Positions 1 through 7,000 of a stretch of 8,047 nt of DNA are shown in pieces. The stretch comes from an uncultured Verrucomicrobiales bacterium (GTDB lineage Bacteria; Verrucomicrobiota; Verrucomicrobiia; Limisphaerales; JACDHS01). A model generated the notes under the pieces. It ran no database searches. It saw only the letters and a list, made by a program, of their open reading frames with translations, and was not told the origin of the DNA. How positions within the stretch are numbered: the stretch's first letter is position 1; every line of letters begins with the position of its first letter. The stretch lies in assembly GCA_937983475.1 (NCBI GenBank), contig CALJZV010000586.1, positions 1-8,047 on the forward strand. Reading direction: 5' to 3'. The position numbers and the translations under genes were made by a program.

Positions 1-1
1 G

Positions 2-1360
2 GGAAACATCGAGGGATCCGGCAAGCTCGCCTGGCGCGTGAAGGAGGCCAAAATACGCTACGCGGTCCTCTGCCACGGTGTGCCGCTGCGTGTTGAGCGC
101 GACAACAGCCTGCGCGAGGAACAGGCCGAGAAACTTCCGGAGCCCTTGCGGCGAAATGAAGCTTCGGTGGACTCGGAATTGTCGCTGCTGCCAATGAGCG
201 ACTTCAAAATGACGCTGGCCGGCCCGGTTAAAAATCCGTTCTACGGCATCACCAATGCCGCGGACATGACCCCGGTCAACGGGCTGTTGCTGGTCGCGCG
301 CCTGGATGGTCCCACACCGGAAATCGCGCGAGCATTGGTGGACAAGGCAATTCAAGCCGAGCAGGACGGCCTTTGGGGGCGGGCGTATATCGACTTGCGC
401 GACATTGCGGACGAGAATTTCAAGCTGGGCGACGAATGGCTGGGCAAGGCGGCAACCCTTTCGCGGAGGCTTGGCTTCGAGACCGTCATCGACAACAAGC
501 CAGAAACTTTTCGCGCGGCGTTTCCCATGAGTCACATTGCCTTTTACTCTGGCTGGTATGACGAGCATGCTTCCGGACCATTTTCGCGGGAGAAGGTCGA
601 ATTCATGCCAGGCGCGTTCGCTTATCACCTGCATTCGTTCAGCGCTGCAACGCTGCGCTCGAATGACAAACATTGGGCCGGCCCCCTGTTGGCAAAAGGT
701 GCCACAGCCGTCATGGGATGCGTGGATGAGCCATACCTTTCAATGACGCCGGACATTTCAGCTTTTTTGGGACGTTTCATTTACCAGGGGTTCAGCTTCG
801 GCGAGGCCGCCTACGCCTGCCAACCGGCGCTCTCCTGGCAGACCACAGTCGTCGGGGATCCGCTTTACCGTCCCTTCGCTCAAAAGCCCCAAAAACTGCA
901 CGAGGATTTGGTCAAATCCAACAACCCACTCGTCGAGTGGTCCCATCTGCGCGTTGTGAATTTGAATCTTGCTAATAATTATCCTATTACCGAGGCGATT
1001 GATTACCTTGAGGAACACGGTAAACAAAGTGCGGTTTTGCTGGAGAAACTGGGTGAACTTTATTTATCACAAGGCAAGACTTGGTCTGCCATCGGCGCAT
1101 GGACCCGCGCTTTGGATCACAAGCCCAGTCCGCAACAGGAAATCCGCCTGCTGGCTACCCTGGGGGAACAACTTGATGCGGCAGGCAAGCCCTCCGAAGC
1201 GCTCTCCATGTACAAGCTGCTATTGAAAAAACACAAAGATTATCCGGGCGCTGAATCGATCTATAAACACATGCTTCTGCTGGCGAACAAAACCAGCAAG
1301 CCGCAGGAAGTCGAAGCAATCCTTAAGGAATTGCAGCGCCTGGGACAACCCAAGTCGTAA
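2..1360 (+). CDS. TIGR03790 family protein with C-terminal TPR-like helices (5' end outside window)
   Basis: The reading frame is open from the left edge (codons from base 2, 452 residues visible) to TAA at 1358-1360. A GTG at base 38 lies in frame, but the upstream codons read like the same family, so I treat the gene as 5'-truncated. Numbering from the edge, I recognise TIGR03790 by YAVLCHGVPLR near residues 20-30, RLDGP at 100-104, GRAYIDLR at 126-133, an HLHSFSAATLR stretch starting at 209, GATAVMGCVDEPYL at 233-246 and GDPLYRPF at 285-292. Residues about 330-452 are amphipathic helices with TPR-like spacing (GELYLSQGK..SAIGAWTRAL, then GEQLDAAGKPSEALSMYKLLL), probably a protein-binding tail. 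The biochemical role of the family is unknown. It is reported mainly in genomes that carry exosortase, the PEP-CTERM sorting enzyme. The gene converges on the rhomboid gene with 15 bp between stops, and I see no terminator hairpin there. Confidence 0.85.
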   Translation, partial: GNIEGSGKLAWRVKEAKIRYAVLCHGVPLRVERDNSLREEQAEKLPEPLRRNEASVDSELSLLPMSDFKMTLAGPVKNPFYGITNAADMTPVNGLLLVARLDGPTPEIARALVDKAIQAEQDGLWGRAYIDLRDIADENFKLGDEWLGKAATLSRRLGFETVIDNKPETFRAAFPMSHIAFYSGWYDEHASGPFSREKVEFMPGAFAYHLHSFSAATLRSNDKHWAGPLLAKGATAVMGCVDEPYLSMTPDISAFLGRFIYQGFSFGEAAYACQPALSWQTTVVGDPLYRPFAQKPQKLHEDLVKSNNPLVEWSHLRVVNLNLANNYPITEAIDYLEEHGKQSAVLLEKLGELYLSQGKTWSAIGAWTRALDHKPSPQQEIRLLATLGEQLDAAGKPSEALSMYKLLLKKHKDYPGAESIYKHMLLLANKTSKPQEVEAILKELQRLGQPKS

Positions 1361-1375
1361 GAGGAGCCAAAGCAA

Positions 1376-2263
1376 TCAACGCCGGGCCATTTTTTTGCGG
1401 GCAGCCTCGAGAATCTGCCGCTCGCGATCGGTCAAGCTGTGAATCCCCTTTTCGGAAATCTTGTCCAGAATGGGATCGACCTCTTGGCTGATGAATTCGT
1501 CAGGGGGCAAATCCTGCGCCGCTGGCGGAGCAGGTTGACGCCAAACCGGACGACGCTTTGGCGCGGTGCCTGCAAACTCACGCCGCCTGGCCATCGGACG
1601 GAATGGTCGCCAGAGCACCAAGGAATTTCCTGAACGCGCCAGCCAGCGGATGTAAAGGATGCCCGTCACCATGCCGCCCAGATGCGCCGCATGCGCAATG
1701 GAACTGTTCGGCACGGCGATGCCAAACAGCGCAATCACCGCCATAATCGCCAAAAGCACCTTTGCGGGAAATGTGACCGGCAAAATAAAAAACAACAGCA
1801 GCGTGATGGGTTGGTCCGGAGACCTTGTCGCAAAGGCCGCAATCAACCCAAAAGCCCCCGCCGAAGCTCCCAGCACCGCGCCTCCAAAATGGTTAGGAAA
1901 CATCACGCCCATCAGGATTTGCAAAAGCCCACCCATTGTCCCGCTCAGGAAATATAACTTTAGGAATCCGCGCTCTCCCAGGGATTCCTCCATGGCACGC
2001 CCAAAAAAATAAATCACCAGGAGGTTGCACAACAAGTGAAGCAAGCCCCCATGAAGAAATTGAAAGGTCAGCAACTGGTGGATCATCCCCTGCTTGAGCC
2101 CATCGATGCTCAAGGCGAAGTAATGGGTCACCGGGAATACCCCGTAAAACTCCAAGGCGCTTTGCAGGATAAAAATCGCCGTGTTGGCGATCAGCAGCAT
2201 CTTGGTCATCGGCCAGGCAGGCCGAAATGAATGGCTGCGCATGTATGGACGATCATCCAGCAT
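1376..2263 (-). CDS. Rhomboid family intramembrane serine protease with conserved cytoplasmic tail
   Basis: This 295-residue polytopic inner-membrane protease should cleave transmembrane substrates within the bilayer. The catalytic Ser is S134 in GASAG (GxSxG), and the catalytic His is H194 in AHLGG. The FLHGGLLHLLCN segment (H71, H76, N80) matches the oxyanion-site region of E. coli GlpG, followed by the usual RAMEESLG loop. Hydrophobic segments lie near residues 19-38, 65-88, 101-121, 129-147, 153-184 and 192-209. After the membrane core comes a basic, Pro-rich linker (213-254) and a conserved-looking tail (255-292) with DPILDKISEKGI and LTDRERQILE, resembling the small domain annotated as DUF6576 in some rhomboids. 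The ATG at 2263 is chosen because the N-terminal DDRPYMR is plausible for these proteins. There is no clear Shine-Dalgarno, and in-frame Met8 or Met19 are alternatives. It lies 83 bp downstream of trpD on the same strand. Confidence 0.92.
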   Translation of the reverse strand: MLDDRPYMRSHSFRPAWPMTKMLLIANTAIFILQSALEFYGVFPVTHYFALSIDGLKQGMIHQLLTFQFLHGGLLHLLCNLLVIYFFGRAMEESLGERGFLKLYFLSGTMGGLLQILMGVMFPNHFGGAVLGASAGAFGLIAAFATRSPDQPITLLLFFILPVTFPAKVLLAIMAVIALFGIAVPNSSIAHAAHLGGMVTGILYIRWLARSGNSLVLWRPFRPMARRREFAGTAPKRRPVWRQPAPPAAQDLPPDEFISQEVDPILDKISEKGIHSLTDRERQILEAARKKMARR

Positions 2264-2306
2264 TCTGCCACAAAGCTAATCGGCACAAGCGCACTTTTCA
2301 ATTCAG

Positions 2307-2322
2307 TTCTCCAGTTGGAGAA
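2307..2322. repeat. Inverted repeat in the trpD-rhomboid gap
   Basis: Perfect 7-base arms TTCTCCA and TGGAGAA are separated by GT. The repeat sits in the 83-bp gap between the trpD stop and the rhomboid start. The two-base centre is tight for an RNA hairpin and no T-run follows on the minus strand, so it looks more like a dimeric protein-binding site than a terminator. A weak promoter-like pair (TTGAAA, then TTAGCT 16 bases on) lies just downstream on the minus strand. Function is inferred only from symmetry and position. Confidence 0.35.
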
Positions 2323-2346
2323 ACAAAAAATTCACCAAGGACAGTC

Positions 2347-3405
2347 CTATTTTCCTGAAAGTTCCAGGAGCTTCTCGAAGGCCCGTCCGCTGTCAATGAC
2401 CTCGGCGGCAAATGACCAGCCTACAGACCGCGAAGGGCATTTCCCCGCAATATAAAGGGCTGCGGCGCAGTTCAACAGCACTGCATCGCGCCGCGGCCCT
2501 CGGTCTTCCCCGCGCAGAATGCGCCGCGTGATTTCGGCATTTGCCCGGCTGTCGCTCCCGGCCAAATCATCCAAGGCCGCCGGCTGAACCGGAAAAGCTC
2601 CCGGCGACACCGTGCTCACGGTCACATTTTTTTCAGGGCCAAATTCCGCCACAAGGTTGTCGCCCAGGTTGGAATACTCGTCCAAATGTGAAATACCCCC
2701 GGCTGCATTTTTGTTCGGAATCCGCCCGCTGACTACCATACCGGTGAGAATGCCCAGAGATTTCAGGACTTTGGCCATCGGTTCGCACAATTCCTCACGC
2801 GGCACGCCGATCAGTTGCGCGGATGGCCGTGCCGGGTTTAACAAGGGGCCAAGCAAATTAAAAATCGTCCGTTGTCCGCGCTCGGCGCAGAGCTTGCGCG
2901 CAGGAATGATGTGCTTGAAGGCGGGATGAAACTTCGGGGCGAATAAAAAAGCAAAACGATGTTGCTGGAGCGACTCAGCGGCCCGCTCGGGCGTCAGATC
3001 AACGGGAATACCCAACGCCTCCAGCACATCCGCGCTGCCAGACTGGGACGCCCCAGCGCGGTTGCCGTGCTTGGCAACCGTCACCCCGGCTGCTGACGCA
3101 ACCAGGGCCACTGTGGTGGAAATGTTGAAGGTGCGTAAATGGTCGCCCCCGGTGCCGCAGACATCAAGGATGGCTCCAGCCCTTGTGGCGGCATCCAGGC
3201 ACGGCTGAATGGAGCGTTCGCGCAGTTCGTTCGCGAATCCGGCGATTTCCTCGACCGTCTCGCCCTTTTCCGCCAACGCCGCCAGGAAGCCGGCCTTTTC
3301 CTCCGCCGAAAATGCTTCATCGGTCAAGCCGGCCACCGCATCCCGCACCTGCTCGGGCGTCAAGTGGCGATGGGAGTGCAACTGCTTAGTAAGCTCTGTG
3401 AACAT
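2347..3405 (-). CDS. trpD: Anthranilate phosphoribosyltransferase
   Basis: TrpD transfers the phosphoribosyl group of PRPP to anthranilate, the second committed step of tryptophan synthesis, in the cytoplasm. From the chosen start the protein has 352 residues, close to the usual length of about 340. Seen in order: the helical N-terminal domain, PRPP-binding GTGGD (84-88) followed by TFNIST, KHGNR (112-116), SGSADVLEALG (122-132), the anthranilate-side R170 region, RTIFNLLGPLLNPA (179-192) and the metal-binding acidic pair in HLDE (D242, E243). FNLLGPLLNP separates it from pyrimidine phosphorylases of the same fold. The frame stays open upstream to an ATG at 3540, which would add 45 residues with no TrpD character, so ATG 3403-3405 (MFTELTKQL) is preferred although its Shine-Dalgarno is poor. 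No other trp gene is visible. The rhomboid gene follows on the same strand. Confidence 0.95.
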   Translation of the reverse strand: MFTELTKQLHSHRHLTPEQVRDAVAGLTDEAFSAEEKAGFLAALAEKGETVEEIAGFANELRERSIQPCLDAATRAGAILDVCGTGGDHLRTFNISTTVALVASAAGVTVAKHGNRAGASQSGSADVLEALGIPVDLTPERAAESLQQHRFAFLFAPKFHPAFKHIIPARKLCAERGQRTIFNLLGPLLNPARPSAQLIGVPREELCEPMAKVLKSLGILTGMVVSGRIPNKNAAGGISHLDEYSNLGDNLVAEFGPEKNVTVSTVSPGAFPVQPAALDDLAGSDSRANAEITRRILRGEDRGPRRDAVLLNCAAALYIAGKCPSRSVGWSFAAEVIDSGRAFEKLLELSGK

Positions 3406-3490
3406 GAGAAAAACTGTAATAAACAAGACCGGGCGAGAAAAGCGGGAAAGGACATGGTTTATTGCGAATTGCCACGACAAATATGACCGG

Positions 3491-3518
3491 TTGTTGAAGG
3501 GCTGAATCAGGCTTAAAT
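3491..3518 (+). promoter_or_regulatory. Possible promoter of the rhodanese gene
   Basis: TTGTTG (3491-3496) and TTAAAT (3513-3518) are spaced by 16 bases and lie about 40 bp upstream of the rhodanese start, in the 153-bp divergent region between trpD and the rhodanese gene. Each box departs from sigma-70 consensus at two or three positions, so this is a tentative call. I found no equally good pair facing trpD. Confidence 0.3.
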
Positions 3519-3526
3519 TGTTAATG

Positions 3527-3540
3527 ATGGAATTTTCCAT
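3527..3540. repeat. Short inverted repeat upstream of the rhodanese RBS
   Basis: ATGGAA and TTCCAT flank TT, giving a 14-bp near-palindrome. It would overlap or follow the transcription start of the putative rhodanese promoter and ends a few bases before the Shine-Dalgarno. The position fits an operator, but arms this short can arise by chance. Confidence 0.25.
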
Positions 3541-3547
3541 CAGGAAA

Positions 3548-3552
3548 GGAGG
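3548..3552 (+). promoter_or_regulatory. Strong ribosome binding site setting the rhodanese start
   Basis: GGAGG (within AAAGGAGGG) is followed by six bases and then ATG at 3559-3561. This spacing favours the ATG over the in-frame GTG at 3553, which touches the Shine-Dalgarno itself and could not be used with it. It is the clearest ribosome binding site in the window. Confidence 0.75.
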
Positions 3553-3558
3553 GTGTTT

Positions 3559-3981
3559 ATGACACCGACATTAAAACAGGATGCCACCAAGGCGCTCGAT
3601 TACTTCGAGTCAAAAGTGGCGTTTACCACCGGTCCAGTGGAATTGGATCGCATGATTAAAAACCACGCTGACATTGCCATCATCGATGTTCGCGCTGAGG
3701 AAGACTACGAAAAGGGCCATGTTCCTGGAGCCATCAACCTGCCCAAGGAGAAATGGGGCACGTTGCAGGGCTTGGAAAAAAACAAGACCAACGTGGTCTA
3801 TTGTTACTCCCAACAGTGTCACCTGGCAGCAAACGCCTGCGTGGAATTCGCCAGGAACGGGTACCCAGTGATGGAACTGGAGGGTGGTTTCGACGCGTGG
3901 AAAGACCATGACTTGGACGTGGACAAAGCGTCCATCAACCGTTTGATCAAACAGAAGACCAACAAACTGTTTAACAAATAA
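3559..3981 (+). CDS. Single-domain rhodanese-like sulfurtransferase
   Basis: The 140-residue protein is one rhodanese domain, presumably cytoplasmic since no signal peptide or membrane segment is visible. Rhodaneses carry a persulfide on an active-site Cys and pass the sulfur to an acceptor. Visible landmarks are IIDVRAEEDYEKGHVPGAINLP (41-62; the CH2A-type D43-V-R and GHVPGA), the active-site loop beginning at C82 (CYSQQC) and the closing ELEGGFDAWK (106-115). The loop ends in C87 where many rhodaneses have Arg (CxxGxR), so two cysteines sit five residues apart and a disulfide or polysulfide relay is possible. A 25-residue N-terminal extension and a Lys-rich tail flank the domain. The gene is apparently monocistronic: strong ribosome binding site upstream, intrinsic terminator directly downstream. 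The physiological sulfur acceptor cannot be told from the sequence. Confidence 0.9.
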   Translation: MTPTLKQDATKALDYFESKVAFTTGPVELDRMIKNHADIAIIDVRAEEDYEKGHVPGAINLPKEKWGTLQGLEKNKTNVVYCYSQQCHLAANACVEFARNGYPVMELEGGFDAWKDHDLDVDKASINRLIKQKTNKLFNK

Positions 3982-4004
3982 AAGTAGCTTGCTGGATGAA
4001 GGGG

Positions 4005-4043
4005 CAAGGCGGGCTCTAAAAACAGAGCCTGCCTTGTTCTTAT
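4005..4043 (+). terminator. Intrinsic terminator of the rhodanese gene
   Basis: CAAGGCGGGCTCT (4005-4017) and AGAGCCTGCCTTG (4024-4036) form a 13-bp stem with one G-U pair around a six-base A-rich loop. The T-rich sequence TTCTTATT follows directly. The hairpin starts 23 bp after the rhodanese stop. On the minus strand the same stem is followed by a C-rich run instead of T-rich sequence, so it is best read as a plus-strand terminator, though the stem alone could slow or protect the opposing cytochrome transcript. Confidence 0.85.
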
Positions 4044-4059
4044 TATATAATTGTGGATC

Positions 4060-4085
4060 AACCGTGTTAATTTACGAACACGGTT
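4060..4085 (-). repeat. Inverted repeat spanning the stop codon of the large cytochrome gene
   Basis: AACCGTGTT (4060-4068) and AACACGGTT (4077-4085) are perfect 9-base arms around an eight-base loop. On the minus strand the repeat includes the last codons and the TAA stop (4067-4069) of the DUF1549/DUF1553 gene. No T-run follows, so it is not a canonical terminator. It may act with the neighbouring 4005-4036 stem as a 3'-end structure protecting the long mRNA. That role is inference. Confidence 0.45.
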
Positions 4086-7000
4086 TCGTTCGTAAGGAGG
4101 AGGACTTGGGCATATTTTTCCCAAGCATTCAAAGGTTCCTTTTTCGCTGGGTCAGCAGGTCCCGCAAAGTCCGCCTCAGCGTTCCATTCTGGGACCAGTC
4201 CCGGCGTTTCATTGGGATTGGGCACCACCAATGAAATGACCGGCGACCACGAGAAGATTTCTCCGGTGGAAACACCCGCGTTTTTGACAACAAAATCCAA
4301 TGTATCCCCTGCCCTCAATTCAATGCGCGCCACCCTCGTGGATGCCTTGGAATGTTTTGCCTCCCATTCGCCCAGAAGGTTTTTTTGGTTCAGCAACAGG
4401 TAGCCGTTCACACCGGCACCTTTCGCAGCGGCGTGGCCCAGAGCGCCATCCACACTCACCACCCCATTGCACGGCGCTGTCCAGCGACGGATCACGCCTC
4501 GGCTTAGTTTGTCATCAGTCAGTCCTCCAGAAGCCGTTACAAGCAGCGGCTTGGCGTCGTTTCCCAAACGCATTCTCCAAGCATTTGCAGAAAAGAATTC
4601 CAAGGGGAAAAAGTGCTCCAGCGCTGAAGTCGCCGGGTCAATTTTTCCAAAGCCATACCTCCAGGCACTGGATGGTCGAACTGGTTCGGTGGGCTGGAGT
4701 GACTTTTTAATGAATTCCAATCCGGTTTTGAGTTCCGCCCGATCCGGGTCGCGCTGAAACAGGATGCGGTAAAGTTGCCTGACCTTCTGCTCGCCTGTTG
4801 TGAGGTTCGCCAACTCGGGCCGGCGCACCAGAATTCTGGCTTGCTCAACAACGAACGGACTGTTCATCAAAAACAGCGCCTGCTGCGGCACCGTGGTGGT
4901 GTAACGCAGAGGGCTGCTCATGTCGGGATTGGCAAAGTCGAAATTGAGCATTACATCGGGAAGTTCCATGCGGTCCAGCCACCCATACACCGTGCGTCGG
5001 CTTGAATAGGGCTCGCGCATCAATTCCACTGACTGGCCGCCAATCTGCCTGTCCAACGTGCCGCTGACCGCCAGAAACGTGTCGCGCATGGATTCAAAAT
5101 CAAGACGGCGGCGATTCATGCGCCAAAGCAGGCGGTTGCCGGGATCGAGTTTGGAATAGGCCGGTTTGTCATGGCTGTTTTGCTGATAGACATTGGAAAG
5201 CACAATGAGGCGGTGAAGTTTCTTCAAAGACCAATTGTTGTCCATGAACTTCGCCGCAAGATAGTCGAGCAAATCAGGATGGGACGGCGGCTCGCTTCGC
5301 AGACCGAAATCACTGGGCGTAGGAACGATGCCCTCGCCGAAGTGATGCATCCAAATGCGGTTGACGATGACGCGTGCCGTCAATGGGTTGTCCCTGCTGG
5401 CAATGGCCTGGGCCACTTGCAGGCGTCCACTGCCGTTTTTAAACGGCTTGCGTTGCGCGGTTGAGAGAGTTTCCAAAAACTGCGTGGTAGCCCTCGGGCC
5501 GCGGGTGGCGGCGTTGCCACGGATGAACACATACGAATCGCGCGGGGAACGAATATCCTCAACGGCCAACGCCCGCTTCGGTGAACCGGGGTGGCGCAGC
5601 TTCACGTCATTTACCTTGCGAATCAACACGTTCAACTTGCGGTCGGTCTGCTGGCTGGTCAGGCGGCGAATTTCACGCGCATCCAAGTCCAGTGGAGCTC
5701 CCTTGGCCGCGATGGCTTCCTCCAGTTCAGCCCAGTCCGGGGGAAGACCTGTTGCGGTGTCGCTGCCGGCGTCCTTTTGAGCGATCTGCTGCTCTTTTTT
5801 TGCGTCGCTTAATTTTTTGTCCAGTTCCTTGAACAATTTTCCAAGGCGCTTGGCCGCGTCGTTGATATCTGCCAAGGGCGGGTTGGAAAGCGTCTCAAGA
5901 ACCAACCGATTGACCGGCCTTGCAGCATCGCCTTGCAAGGATTGCACCACTTGAGCCGACTGTTCGGAAAAAGCAGCGTCCGGCAGTTCGCTCAAAGCCA
6001 CCCAAGGTGATAACACCGGATTGTGGGATTCCTTGACCCGCTTAAGCAAACGCTCCCAATTTAGCGACAGGGCGTTATCCAGTTCACGCCGGGACATGAA
6101 CACATTGCGGGACACGTTGGTTTCACCGCGATTATAATCATGAACGGCAGAAAGATAATCCCCAACCTTCCGGCGGACGATGCTTACTATTTCCTTGCGG
6201 TTTTCCTCCTGCGCCTCTCCAAGCGACTGCTCCGCGTCAGCAAGTCGCCTTTGAAAATCCAAATATTCCGGCGTCTCTCGAATGGGCTCCAGCAGCGGCA
6301 AATCCTCCGGTTCCAACGTGCTGGCAAAGATTCCGTGCAATGAATAGTAATCGGCCGTCGGCACCGGATCGAATTTATGATCATGACAGCGCGCGCAGGA
6401 GACGGTCAGGCCCATCAGGCCACGGGTCACCACATCAATTCGGTCGTCGATCACCTCATTGACGGCGTTGCGAAAGCGGTTGCCGACCGTCAAAAACCCG
6501 AGCGCCGCGAGCGCGCTTTTATCATCGCCCATGGGCAGCAGGTCTGCGGCGATCTGCTCAATAATAAATTCATCAAAAGGCTTGTCCTGATTGAACGAAT
6601 TGATGACGTAATCCCGGTAGGTAAATGAATAAATAAACCGCGTCTCCGCGCCGCGATTGCCTTGGTCGCCCTTGGTGTCAGCATAGCGGGCCACATCAAG
6701 CCAATGCCGCGCCCAGCGCTCGCCATAGTGAGGGGAGTCCATCAGGCGGTCCACGACTTTGGCGAACGCATCGGATGATTTATCCTTCAAAAAGGCGTCC
6801 ACTTCCTCAGGCGTAGGCGGCAACCCGATCAGGTCATAGGTTACGCGCCGGATCAAGGTCTGCTTGTCGGCAGCCGCGGAGGGCTTCATTTTGTTTTCCT
6901 CCAGCTTGGCCAGGATGAAAGCATCTACGGGACTCTTGACCCAGGATTTGCTTTTCACTTTTGGCAATGCCGGTTCCCTCACAGGCGGTAAGGCGCAGTG

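Noticed and set aside
3610..3909. 99-codon minus-strand open frame opposite the rhodanese
   Set aside because: The plus strand encodes a complete rhodanese with a strong ribosome binding site; the antisense frame has no recognisable features.
4046..4051. Perfect TATAAT on the plus strand
   Set aside because: It sits in the AT-rich tract after the rhodanese terminator, has no matching -35 box, and would only drive antisense RNA into the cytochrome gene.
4094..4108. Excellent plus-strand Shine-Dalgarno-like run (TAAGGAGGAGG) before a TTG
   Set aside because: It is the reverse complement of codons for the VLLLTNE end of the DUF1553 module, and no sensible plus-strand protein follows.
4105..4125. 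CTTGGG ... CCCAAG inverted repeat near the cytochrome 3' end
   Set aside because: It lies fully within coding sequence (EKYAQ codons), has six-base arms and a nine-base loop, and is likely chance.
5355..5780. 141-codon plus-strand open frame inside the large cytochrome gene
   Set aside because: Antisense to the DUF1553 core; biased composition rich in Arg, Ser and Ala with no family resemblance.
5920..5943. Repeated CCTTGC/GCAAGG motif
   Set aside because: Coding sequence in the linker region with normal codon use; the arms are short and no regulatory context exists.
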